Positions 1-8,110 of a stretch of 64,000 nucleotides of DNA are shown here, piece after piece. The notes under the pieces are model-generated. The model made no database searches. It was not told where the DNA came from and saw only the letters and a program-made list of their open reading frames with translations. Both the position numbers and the translations under genes were made by a program. Each line of letters starts with the position of its first letter. Within the stretch, counting starts at the first letter, position 1. Origin of the DNA: Paraburkholderia caffeinitolerans (GTDB lineage: Bacteria > Pseudomonadota > Gammaproteobacteria > Burkholderiales > Burkholderiaceae); contig NZ_CADIKL010000025.1 in assembly GCF_902859945.1 (NCBI RefSeq), positions 42,447 to 106,446 on the forward strand, given 5' to 3'.

Positions 1-570
1 CTGCGCAACGTCGACCTCGTCGGCGAAGGCGTGGATTGCAGCATTCAGCTCGGCGAATTGCCCGACTCGGGGCTCGCGGCGCGCCGCCTCGGCGTGCTCG
101 AGCACGTGACCTGTGCGAGCCCCGCGTATCTCGCGCACCATGGCGCGCCGCAGTCGCTCGACGACCTCGCGCGGCACCCGGTGGTGAATTTTCTTTCGCC
201 GCTCACGGGCCGCCCCTTCGAGTTCGATTTCGAGGTGGACGGCAGCGCAACCAAGGTGAAGGTGGACGGCTTCGTGCACGTCTCCGACGAGTTCGCCTAC
301 CTCACCTGCGGGCTGCAGGGCTATGGGCTGATCCAGCCGCCGCTGCTCGCGGCGCAACCGTATCTCGACAGCGGCGCGCTCGTCGAAGTGCTGCCGCAAT
401 GGAAGCCGCTGCCCACGCCGGTCTCGGTGGCGTTCGTGAAGTCGCGCCAGGTCTCGCCGCGCGTGCGCATCTTCGTCGACTGGCTCGCGGCGCTGTTCGA
501 GGACGCCGGCGCGATCAACCGCGATCTGTCTCGCGTGCGGCAGTTGCTGGAGGGGTTGCAGCCGGCTTGA
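1..570 (+). CDS. LysR-family transcriptional regulator, C-terminal part (5' end outside window)
   Basis: The reading frame is open from base 1, so the gene begins upstream and only the effector-binding domain is present (189 residues). The translation opens with LRNVDLVGEGVDCSIQLGEL, the typical strand of the CrgA/DsdC-type LysR substrate-binding domain (PBP2 fold) that usually lies about 110 residues after the missing helix-turn-helix. It continues with the family's CASPAYLAHHGAP segment, then a C-terminal LPQWKPLPTPVSVAFVKSRQ strand and a final helix with FVDWLAALFEDA. LysR proteins bind promoter DNA as tetramers and respond to a small metabolite. The target and ligand cannot be inferred because the upstream neighbour is outside the window. 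Confidence 0.9.
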   Translation: MRNVDLVGEGVDCSIQLGELPDSGLAARRLGVLEHVTCASPAYLAHHGAPQSLDDLARHPVVNFLSPLTGRPFEFDFEVDGSATKVKVDGFVHVSDEFAYLTCGLQGYGLIQPPLLAAQPYLDSGALVEVLPQWKPLPTPVSVAFVKSRQVSPRVRIFVDWLAALFEDAGAINRDLSRVRQLLEGLQPA

Positions 571-582
571 GCGGGGCGGGGG

Positions 583-1290
583 TCAGGCTGGCTTGCCACG
601 CAGATGGCGCGTCCGCGTAAGCGCCATCCCCCGTCGCGCATGAAAACGCGCGACGGTTTCATAAGGCAGCCAGGCATCGGCCTGATACGGCGCGACGCCC
701 GACGGATTGTGGAACCACACGCCGCCGTCGCCGTGTCCGTGCAGCAGGATCAGATGGCCACCCTGATGCGCATTCGCGCGTTCGGGATAGCGGATCTCCG
801 GGCTCACCGAGACGATCACGAGCGTGTCGGCATCGACGCGCGCGGCGCTGGTCTCGATGCCCTCGTCGGTCATCACCTCCACGCGCACGCCGAACGCCGC
901 CTCGGCCCACGCGGCGAACGGGCGGTAGATCAGCCCGTCCACGCCGCCGTCCTCGCGCATGCGATAGACGCCGTGACGCAACGCATCTTCGAGCAGCCCG
1001 GCGCGCGGCGCGTGAGCAATGCCCCAGTAGTCGAGCGCCGACTCGAAGCAGGTCAGCCCGCACAACCGCTTCGCCCAGAAGCGGTAGTCGCCGGGCAGCG
1101 CGAAACCGCTCGCGCGCCAGCCCGGATCATCGCAAGGGTCCGCGTCCTCTTCGACGATGCGCGCCACCCAGCCCGGGCTCCCCCATTGGCTGAGGTACGG
1201 CACGCCATGGTGGCGGATCACGCGCGACACAACATCGCTGCCGTCATGCGCCGCTGGTTCGCCCGCAGGCTGATTCGTGAACTCGTTCAA
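583..1290 (-). CDS. C39-like cysteine peptidase family protein
   Basis: A 235-residue protein with no signal peptide or membrane segment. It carries the three elements of papain-like peptidase_C39_2 proteins: a cysteine in WAKRLCGLTCFESAL (around residue 80), a histidine in GGHLILLHGHGDG (around 185) and an asparagine in VWFHNPSG (around 195). Family knowledge suggests a cytoplasmic cysteine hydrolase or inactive relative; the substrate is unknown. The start is TTG at 1290, because no ATG occurs before the core fold and a GAGGG Shine-Dalgarno lies about 6 bases upstream of this TTG. It is convergent with the preceding LysR gene (12 bases apart) and divergent from the response-regulator gene at 1514. 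Confidence 0.75.
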   Translation of the reverse strand: MNEFTNQPAGEPAAHDGSDVVSRVIRHHGVPYLSQWGSPGWVARIVEEDADPCDDPGWRASGFALPGDYRFWAKRLCGLTCFESALDYWGIAHAPRAGLLEDALRHGVYRMREDGGVDGLIYRPFAAWAEAAFGVRVEVMTDEGIETSAARVDADTLVIVSVSPEIRYPERANAHQGGHLILLHGHGDGGVWFHNPSGVAPYQADAWLPYETVARFHARRGMALTRTRHLRGKPA

Positions 1291-1513
1291 GCGTCCCTCG
1301 CGTTATCGGCCCGGCGCCATCGCCCGGGAACGGTCGTTGCACAGAAATATCGACTCATCATCGAATGTTGTCGATTAAAAGCTTGCAGAATTGTAAAATT
1401 ATGCGTTTAGAATATTTCGCACGCCCACGTTCTGTCAGAATTATTATTCTTGGCGCAGCGTCGCGACACGAGATAATTAGCCCCAACCGACCCTCGATCC
1501 CCCCATTTGCAGC

Positions 1514-2368
1514 ATGTCGAACGTTGAACATTCAACCGACTCGGCCGCAGTCGCGGAACGCGTCCGCGAGTTGATGAGCCGCCATGGCATCGGCAAACGT
1601 CAGCAAACGACGGAGCTGTGCCGGATTCTCGAGCTGAGCTTTTCGCAAGGGCACCGCAAACTGCGCGGCAACAGCCCGTGGACGCTCGCGCAAATCAAAA
1701 AAGTAGCCGAAGCGTTCGACGAGCCCGCCGGGCAACTGTTCGGCGCGCAACTGCTCGACCCCGGCACGGTGGGCGCGAGCGCGCAGGAAGCGCTGTTGTG
1801 CGTGAGCGCCGTGGAGCTCGCCTGCACGGCCTGGATTGGCGCGCCCGTGGAGCCGGGCAGCCGCCCGGACTTCGTCGCCTACGAGAAGCAGGGCCAGTGG
1901 CGCGTGGTGCGCCCCGACGGCGCGCTGTACCAGAACGCCCGCGAAGTGCACAAGATCGAGATCTACCCGCGCCGCGCCGAGTCCGACAAGCCGCTCATCG
2001 CCGTGGTGGACGACGACCAGGCCTCCGCCGACAACCTGCGCGACTATCTCGAGCACAGCGGCTATGCGGCGCACGCGCTGTACGGCCTCGCCGCGTTCGA
2101 GCAGGCGCTGGAGCAGAACGTGTTCGACGGCGTGGTGATCGACTGGCTGTTCGGCAGCCAGACTTCCGCCGATGCCATCCGCCAGGTGCGCGCCTCCGAG
2201 AACCCCGACGCGCCCATCTTCGTGCTCACGGGCGAGCTGCTGACGGGCAAGGCAAGCGAGTCGGAGATCAGCCAGGTGGTGCGCCACTACAACGTGGCGT
2301 GCTACGAAAAACCCGCGCGCATGGCGATTCTCGTCGCCGATCTTTCCAAGCGGCTCAATCGAGTCTGA
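1514..2368 (+). CDS. BetR-type helix-turn-helix / response regulator receiver protein
   Basis: A 284-residue protein with unusual domain order. Residues 10-75 form a BetR-like helix-turn-helix (LELSFSQGHRKLRG is the recognition region). A linker domain of unknown role covers about 80-150. Residues 155-284 form a CheY-like receiver with acidic pocket VVDDDQ, phospho-acceptor Asp in GVVIDWLFG, Thr in FVLTGELL and Lys in CYEKPAR. It is therefore a DNA-binding regulator whose output domain is N-terminal. The neighbouring hybrid kinase is convergent and the two coding ends overlap by 14 bases, which makes that kinase the obvious partner. Phosphotransfer between them is inferred. The upstream 220 bases are AT-richer than the surroundings and probably hold its promoter. 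Confidence 0.85.
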   Translation: MSNVEHSTDSAAVAERVRELMSRHGIGKRQQTTELCRILELSFSQGHRKLRGNSPWTLAQIKKVAEAFDEPAGQLFGAQLLDPGTVGASAQEALLCVSAVELACTAWIGAPVEPGSRPDFVAYEKQGQWRVVRPDGALYQNAREVHKIEIYPRRAESDKPLIAVVDDDQASADNLRDYLEHSGYAAHALYGLAAFEQALEQNVFDGVVIDWLFGSQTSADAIRQVRASENPDAPIFVLTGELLTGKASESEISQVVRHYNVACYEKPARMAILVADLSKRLNRV

Positions 2369-4343
2369 CGCCTCGGCCCATACCTTCGGCTGATACATCC
2401 TGCGCCGGCCGCTGCGTCTGCCGCATTGGCTGGCCGGCCGCGCTCGCGGCTCCCGCTACGCCCGGTAAGCGTCGCGCATTGAACGCGCGCAGCAGCGTCT
2501 TGCGCAGCACTTCGTAGTGCACCGGCTTGGGCAGCAAGTCGAAGAACGGATTGCTGCTGTCGGCGGCGGTGGCCGCGAGTGCGGCTACGTCGGCGCTCAC
2601 GGCGATCACGCGCGTGCGCTCGCCGCTGCTTATCCTTTCGCTTTCGCCTTCGCCCTCCCCCGCACCCTCGCGCGCTTGCAGCTCGGCCACGAATGCGTAG
2701 CCGTCGCGCCCTGGCATGTGCAGATCGAGCAGCACGACTTCGCACTGCGCCTCGTCGAGGCGGGCCAGCGCGCTGTCCGTGTCGGCGGCGGCGAGCGCCG
2801 CGTAGCCCATGTGCGCAACCATCTCGCAGAGCGACTCGCGCACGAGCGGGTTGTCGTCCACCACCAGCACCTGCTGCTGCGCCTTGTCATGAGGTTGCGG
2901 CGCGGCCACTTCGGCTAGCGGCGCCGTGACCGCCGCAACGGGAATCATCACCGTGAAGGTCGTGCCCCTGCCCACCCGGCTATCGGTGTCGATCGTGCCG
3001 CCGAACAGGTCGACGAGCCCGCGCACGATCGCGAGCCCCATGCCGGCCCCTTCGTAGCGGCGCGAGCGCGAGGTGTCGAGCTGCGTGAACTCCTTGAAGA
3101 TGAGCGGGATCTGCGCGGCTGATACGCCCGGCCCGGTGTCGCTCACGATGATCGCCAACATTTGTGCGCGCGTCGCTACGCTGGGCGGCATGCCGTCGGG
3201 CGACGCACCGCCGGTGACGAACTCGATGCGCACCGAGCCGCGCTCGGTATAGCGGATCGCATTGGTCACAAGATTGTTGGCGATCTGGCGAATCCGGTGC
3301 GGGTCGGCCACTAGCGCCTGATGCGGGCCGTGACAGGCGTGTTCGAACGCAAGTCCGCGAGCGAACGCGGCCTGCTCGTTTTCGTCGACGATCGACTGCA
3401 GAAGCTCGCGCACATCGAACGCTTCCTGACGCAATTCGAGCTTGCCTGCGCCAAGGCGCGCGTAGTCGGTCAGGTCCTTCATTTGCGCTTCGAGCTGGCG
3501 CGCGGCGGTTTCGAGCCGCTGAATCACCTTGCTGTCCGCCTCGGAGTGCGAGTTGAAACCGAGCAGCTCGATCGACGACACGATCGCATGGAGCGGCGTG
3601 CGCAATTCGTGGCTGATCATGCCGAGGAACGCGTCCTTGGCCATGCTCGCCTCGCGCGCGGCGCGGCTCGCCTGGGCTTCCGCCTCGAGCGCCGCGTGCT
3701 GCTGCCGGATCAGGCGCGTGCGGCGGTAGCCGTTCAAAACTAGCAGCACCGCCGCCGCAGCCGACAGCATCAGCAGCACGAGCCCGGCTGCGAACAGATC
3801 GCGGCGCTTCGCGATGAAGTCGCGCCGGAGGTCTTCGCGCTCGGTGACGTCGGCAAAGCGCCGGTTCAGCGCGAGATCGGTCACCTGGGTCCAGTGCGTG
3901 TCGAGCGCCATCAGTATGGGCACGGCGCGCTCGGGGTTCTCGGCGAGCGTGTCGATCTCGGCGTCGAACGGCTCAATGGCGGCATCGATCGCAGCAAGAT
4001 CGTCGTGCTGGCGCCGCATGAGGTCGGCCTTGCCCGCGAGCTCGCGCGTCGAGCCCTTCATCACGTTGAGCTTGGATTGCAGGACTTCGTAGCGCAGCCG
4101 CACCTTGTCGAGGTCGCGGTCGAGGCCATCGGCGTAGATCAGCAACTGGCTCTCGAAGCGCGCGTAGGCGATCTGCATCTGCGCGGCATCCCAGTAGAGG
4201 CCGTCGTAATTGCCGGTCAGGCGCTGCACCACGTTGGGATTGAGCAGGTTCGCGTAGAGCAGGTAGCCCACCGCCACCACCGGCGGCGCCAGCGCGGCAA
4301 TCCAGATCAACACATGCAGCATGCGCCGCAACGGACGTCGCAT
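2355..4343 (-). CDS. Hybrid sensor histidine kinase with C-terminal receiver
   Basis: A 662-residue inner-membrane kinase. The first hydrophobic helix is at about 10-31, a helical periplasmic sensor region spans about 32-180, and a second transmembrane helix (GLVLLMLSAAAAVLLVL) is near 185-205, followed by a short coiled linker. HisKA contains the phospho-acceptor in SHELRTPLHA (about 240). The HATPase_c domain shows N box NNLVTNAIRYTE, G1 DTGPGV and G2 GAGMGLAIV. A C-terminal receiver (about 490-610) has VVDDNPLV, acceptor Asp in VVLLDLHMPGRDGYAF and Lys in LLPKPVH. An in-frame GTG lies directly before the chosen ATG. Only 7 bases separate it from the upstream SUOX-fold gene, so they form one transcript; its 3' end overlaps the facing regulator gene. 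Confidence 0.92.
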   Translation of the reverse strand: MRRPLRRMLHVLIWIAALAPPVVAVGYLLYANLLNPNVVQRLTGNYDGLYWDAAQMQIAYARFESQLLIYADGLDRDLDKVRLRYEVLQSKLNVMKGSTRELAGKADLMRRQHDDLAAIDAAIEPFDAEIDTLAENPERAVPILMALDTHWTQVTDLALNRRFADVTEREDLRRDFIAKRRDLFAAGLVLLMLSAAAAVLLVLNGYRRTRLIRQQHAALEAEAQASRAAREASMAKDAFLGMISHELRTPLHAIVSSIELLGFNSHSEADSKVIQRLETAARQLEAQMKDLTDYARLGAGKLELRQEAFDVRELLQSIVDENEQAAFARGLAFEHACHGPHQALVADPHRIRQIANNLVTNAIRYTERGSVRIEFVTGGASPDGMPPSVATRAQMLAIIVSDTGPGVSAAQIPLIFKEFTQLDTSRSRRYEGAGMGLAIVRGLVDLFGGTIDTDSRVGRGTTFTVMIPVAAVTAPLAEVAAPQPHDKAQQQVLVVDDNPLVRESLCEMVAHMGYAALAAADTDSALARLDEAQCEVVLLDLHMPGRDGYAFVAELQAREGAGEGEGESERISSGERTRVIAVSADVAALAATAADSSNPFFDLLPKPVHYEVLRKTLLRAFNARRLPGVAGAASAAGQPMRQTQRPAQDVSAEGMGRGVRLD

Positions 4344-4350
4344 CACCTTC

Positions 4351-4959
4351 TCACTGCTTGATGGTCATCGAAACGATCTGCCAGGCGAACTTGGCGTCGC
4401 CCGCCGCGCCGTCGAGCTCCTGCGGGTACTGGTCGCGCGGATAGACCAGGAACAGCGGGCCGAAATTGCTCACCTTCAGGCGCTGGCCGTTCATCTCGTA
4501 GGCCAGCACCGCGCCGAAGCGTGCGGCGTCGGAGACGGGCACGACGCAGGTGTAGTCGTCGATGGTGTGGATCTCGATCTCGCTGCCATACGCGCCCACG
4601 GCGCCGAGCACGTCGGAAAGCAGCGGGCCCGTGAAAGTGGCGCGCGGCGTCCAGGTGGTGGACGTCACGATCGAATGCGGCGGCAGCTTGAGCAGCGCAT
4701 CGGCGCTGAAGTGATAGGCCGTGTGCGCGGCGTTGTTGGTCGTGCGCACTTCGCCGTTCACGTCGAGCTGGAGCGAGCCGTCCCGGGCCGCCAGCGCAAG
4801 CCGGGGAACCGGTGCGGCGGCAACCGCCAGCCATCCCGCGAGCGCGGCCGTGAAGCGACGGCGCTCGCGGGATGCGGGCCGGCCTTCTTGCTTGCGCTCT
4901 TGCCTGCGCTGTTGCCAAAGTTCTTGCCAGCTGTCTTGCCCGGCAACGGGTTCCTGCAT
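4351..4959 (-). CDS. Exported SUOX-fold (molybdopterin oxidoreductase-like) protein
   Basis: A 202-residue protein. An extended N-region ends in RERRRFTAALAGWLAVAAA, a Tat-like or Sec signal, so the mature part is probably periplasmic. The rest matches the sulfite-oxidase-like molybdopterin-binding fold as found in small stand-alone proteins: TTWTPRATFTGPLLSDVL, TIDDYTCVVPVSD and FGPLFLVYPRDQYP. The position where catalytic members carry the Mo-ligating cysteine (after the first strand) is occupied by TTWTP, so a redox role is doubtful and a binding or sensory role is more likely. A GGGGAG Shine-Dalgarno precedes the ATG by 8 bases. It is the first gene of a two-gene unit with the hybrid kinase, which suggests it feeds a periplasmic signal to that kinase (inference). 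Confidence 0.8.
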   Translation of the reverse strand: MQEPVAGQDSWQELWQQRRQERKQEGRPASRERRRFTAALAGWLAVAAAPVPRLALAARDGSLQLDVNGEVRTTNNAAHTAYHFSADALLKLPPHSIVTSTTWTPRATFTGPLLSDVLGAVGAYGSEIEIHTIDDYTCVVPVSDAARFGAVLAYEMNGQRLKVSNFGPLFLVYPRDQYPQELDGAAGDAKFAWQIVSMTIKQ

Positions 4960-5158
4960 TGCTCTTGCTCCCCTTGCGCAAATTCATGGCGCGGTCATGC
5001 GATAGTTTTACGATCCGGCCCTTCGCGCGCTTGCGCCTGCGTTCCCCCGCTTGCGCCCGCTTCCGCCTTCGCTCGGCCCGCACCGTGCCGGTCTGCATGA
5101 GCTGGCCAGCATAGGCATAATATCGTCAAACATTGATCCAGCCATAGCTGTCTCGCCC

Positions 5159-6106
5159 ATGAACAAACCCGTCGTCCCGCTCACCTACGAACAGCTCGAC
5201 CATTGGGTCGAATCGCTGCAGCCGTTGCTGATCGAGGAGGATTTCGCCGCCGTCGTCGGCATCCTGCGTGGCGGCGCGCCGCTCGCGCTGATGGTCTCGC
5301 ACGCAACCGGCGCGAACGTCGCGTTCCTGCGCTACTCGCGCGAAACCCGCGAAGTGCGCTGGGACTCCACGCTGCCCATGCCCGAGCCCGGCTCGAAAGT
5401 GCTGGTATGCGAGGACATCGCCGGACGCGGCCACACGCTCGTCGACTGCATTGCGTTCCTGCGCGAGCACGGCCTCGTGGTGCGCACGCTCACGGGCGCC
5501 TATGACGACCTGAGCCGCCTGCGCCCCGACTATTCGATCGACGCGAGCGGGTATTTCGCACTGTTCCCGTGGGAACGCCAGGCCTACACCGACCGCTACC
5601 GGGCCGACTGGGCGCGCACCAGCGCGCGCGAGGGCACCGGCATGGCCGACGATCACGACTACACGATCTACGCCATCGACCTCGACGGCATTCTCCTGCC
5701 CGACATTCCGCTCTCGCGCTACGACGAGGATCTCGAGGCGGCGCTCGCCGAGCGCGATGCGCTGCTGCCGCTCGAGCGCATCCCCGACATCGACCTGAAG
5801 CGGGCGCGCGCAATCATCACGGGACGCCCCGAGATCGACCGCGAGCGCACCCAGGCGTGGCTCGACCGGCACGGCTTCGGACATCTGGAGCTGATGATGC
5901 GCGCCCCAGGCGAGCACGACGAGACGCCCTCGGGCGCAGCCGAGCACAAGGCCGCCGCGGCGGTGCGCTGCGGCGTGACGCATTTCATCGAAAGCGATCC
6001 GGTGCAGGCCATCTATATCGCGCGGCTCGCGCCGCTGTTGCGCGTGATCTGGTGGAACGCGTCGGCGCGAGCGGGCACGCTAATCGGCGCTTCGGCCTGG
6101 AGTTGA
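5159..6106 (+). CDS. Phosphoribosyltransferase - HAD-like fusion protein
   Basis: A 315-residue two-domain protein. Residues 1-150 are a type I phosphoribosyltransferase fold: AVVGILRGGAPLALMV at the N-terminus and the PRPP loop VLVCEDIAGRGHTLVD. Residues 165-315 look like a HAD superfamily phosphatase or haloacid-like domain: aspartate motif YAIDLDGILLPDIP, ITGRPEIDRERTQAWLDRHG as motif II region, and HKAAAAVRCGVTHFIESDP with the conserved Lys and acidic pair. It may couple base salvage to nucleotide dephosphorylation or act on a phosphoribosylated metabolite; the substrate is unknown. The ATG at 5159 was preferred over one at 5051 because homology begins at NKPVVPLTYEQLDHWV. It is divergent from the SUOX-fold gene. 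Confidence 0.8.
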   Translation: MNKPVVPLTYEQLDHWVESLQPLLIEEDFAAVVGILRGGAPLALMVSHATGANVAFLRYSRETREVRWDSTLPMPEPGSKVLVCEDIAGRGHTLVDCIAFLREHGLVVRTLTGAYDDLSRLRPDYSIDASGYFALFPWERQAYTDRYRADWARTSAREGTGMADDHDYTIYAIDLDGILLPDIPLSRYDEDLEAALAERDALLPLERIPDIDLKRARAIITGRPEIDRERTQAWLDRHGFGHLELMMRAPGEHDETPSGAAEHKAAAAVRCGVTHFIESDPVQAIYIARLAPLLRVIWWNASARAGTLIGASAWS

Positions 6107-6197
6107 AGCGCGCGTAGTTCCGCTGGCTTCCCGCTTGCTTCCCGCTGGCCTCCCGGCTCCTTCCCGCTTTCGTCCGCTGCCGGTTTCTCCCGCGCCG

Positions 6198-7955
6198 CTA
6201 TTGCGGCCGCCCCTCGCGCCCCTCACGCCCTTCTCGCTTTATGCCCGGCACGGCACGCTCGCCGGACGCTGCCGCCGCGGCTGGGTCATGCCCCATCGCC
6301 CGCGCGGCGCGCGCCGAGGCCACCACGATCAGCTTCATGGTCGCCCGCGTCGCGCCCACGAACAGCTTGCGCGCGGTGCGCTCGTCGAGCGTCTCGAAGT
6401 CGACATCGGTGAGAATCACGCACGGCGCCGACTGCCCCTTGAAGCGATAGATGGAATCGAGCAGCACATCGCCGTCGCGATACCGCGGATTGCCGAACAG
6501 GTCGTATTGCCCCGTGAAACTGCGCAGCCGATGCGGTCCCAGATGATCGAGCGCCGTGAAGTGCGAGTGCTCGCGGCCCCGGAACGACAGCACCACGATG
6601 TCCTGCTTGCGAAAGCCGAGCGAGAGCGCTTGCGTAATGGCGCGCTTGGTCGCCGCCACCACCGCGCTCTCCTGCGCGCCGGCGGCGCCCTCCACGGCGC
6701 GCTCGTCCCACACCGCGAACGTGACCTCGGAACCGTCGAACGGGCTACCCGCGACCAGTTGCGCGAGCGCGGGCGCGGCCTCGCCCGCCGCCTCGCGCAA
6801 GAACGCGAGGATGTCGCGCGGACTGCGGTAATTGGTGGTCTCGCGCAGCACGGTCCAGCCGGGCAAGGCCACAGGCTCGCGCACATAGAGGTTCTGCAGC
6901 GGGTCTTCGAGCCACCACCACGCCGCGCCTGGGCGCAACAGCCGCGCAAGCGCATCGACCCATGCTGGCTGGAAATCCTGCCCCTCGTCGACGATCACCA
7001 CGTCGAACTGCCAGCGCGCGTCGACGGGCGCCTGAGCGAAACGCCGCTCGAGATCGTCGAAGACATGCGTGCCCTCGAAGTCGGGCACGTGGCCGCTGTC
7101 GCGCGAAACCCAGTCGCATAGCTGATGGTAGTTGGCCACTTTCGCCTCAGGCGGCGCGACCTTGGCGATGTGGTCGGCGAGCGGCCGGTTGAAGCACACA
7201 TAGAGCGTGCGCGCGCTGCGCGCCACGGCGTCCTTCATCACCTGCAGCGCGAGCTGCGTCTTGCCGGAGCCCGCCGTGCCAATCACGCGCAGGCGAAACG
7301 GCTCGAACTCGAGACGCCGTGCCCAACTGGCGAGCCCGCCCGCGAGACGCGTGACGAGCGTGCCGGCCGCGCCCACCAGCGCGCTGGCGTCGGGGGTGAG
7401 CGAGAGTTCGTCGGCGAGAAAGTGATGGATCTTCGCGGCGCTCGGCAGGCGCGGCTCGTCGGCCGGGAGCGCCTCGCGCACGATGGCCGCGAGCTGCGAC
7501 TTGCGCGTGGCGTCGACGATGCGCGAAGGCTGCACGCCCGCGATCGCCGGCTCGCGCACCACATGGTCGGGACAGTAAAAGAGTTCTTCGAGACCGTAGT
7601 TGCCCGCGCCGAAAGCAGCCGTGAAGCGCCGGTGCAATCGCTCCACCGTACGTGCGAGCCCGACCGCGACATTGCGCTCGGTTTGCAGATACGCCTTCAC
7701 GAGACCGTTTTTCGTCTCGCGCAGGAAACCGGTCTTTTGCTCGACGATCAGCGCGCGCCCGGACGGGCTCACGATCACGAAGTCCGCTTCGCCGAACACG
7801 GAGAATCCTTCCACGAGGCGCGTCCAGTGCACGCCGTGATAAACGGTGTAGCCAGCGGGCAGGCCGCGTTCGAGCAGCGCGAGCGTCTCGCGTTCGCGCG
7901 CGGCCGCGCCGGTCGCTTCCAGATGCTGCCAGTCGTCGGGGACAATGCGAGCCAT
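6198..7955 (-). CDS. NERD-domain nuclease/helicase (UvrD-like superfamily 1)
   Basis: A 585-residue protein. Residues 40-110 hold a NERD-type nuclease core with GEADFVIVSPSGRALIVEQK, giving the D-(x)n-E-x-K metal-binding pattern. After a linker, a superfamily 1 helicase domain follows: Walker A GTAGSGKTQLA (about 230), Walker B VVIVDEGQDF (about 325), TTNYRSPRDI (motif IV area), IYRFKGQSAPCVIL (motif V) and LFVGATRATMKLIVV (motif VI). The C-terminus ends in a short Gly-Arg-Glu repeat. Such proteins are assigned to DNA processing or repair and sometimes to anti-phage defence; no defence partner gene is adjacent here. It is single-gene, convergent with the PRT-HAD gene and divergent from the GST gene. 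Confidence 0.85.
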   Translation of the reverse strand: MARIVPDDWQHLEATGAAARERETLALLERGLPAGYTVYHGVHWTRLVEGFSVFGEADFVIVSPSGRALIVEQKTGFLRETKNGLVKAYLQTERNVAVGLARTVERLHRRFTAAFGAGNYGLEELFYCPDHVVREPAIAGVQPSRIVDATRKSQLAAIVREALPADEPRLPSAAKIHHFLADELSLTPDASALVGAAGTLVTRLAGGLASWARRLEFEPFRLRVIGTAGSGKTQLALQVMKDAVARSARTLYVCFNRPLADHIAKVAPPEAKVANYHQLCDWVSRDSGHVPDFEGTHVFDDLERRFAQAPVDARWQFDVVIVDEGQDFQPAWVDALARLLRPGAAWWWLEDPLQNLYVREPVALPGWTVLRETTNYRSPRDILAFLREAAGEAAPALAQLVAGSPFDGSEVTFAVWDERAVEGAAGAQESAVVAATKRAITQALSLGFRKQDIVVLSFRGREHSHFTALDHLGPHRLRSFTGQYDLFGNPRYRDGDVLLDSIYRFKGQSAPCVILTDVDFETLDERTARKLFVGATRATMKLIVVASARAARAMGHDPAAAAASGERAVPGIKREGREGREGRPQ

Positions 7956-8110
7956 GGGCGGTTCTCGTCGAGTCGAGTCGAATCGGGTTGGGTTGGGGAT
8001 CGGCGGGGCGTGCAGCGGCTATTCTACGGATGCGCGCCGAGGCGCATGTGTAAAAAGCCGGCCCGGATCGTGTATCGTTGCTATCTTTGCTGCAAAGGAG
8101 AGAGCGCCGG

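Noticed and set aside
1380..1420. Possible promoter TTGCAG with TTTAGA upstream of the BetR-type regulator
   Set aside because: The -10 match is poor and other pairings are equally good, so no specific promoter is claimed.
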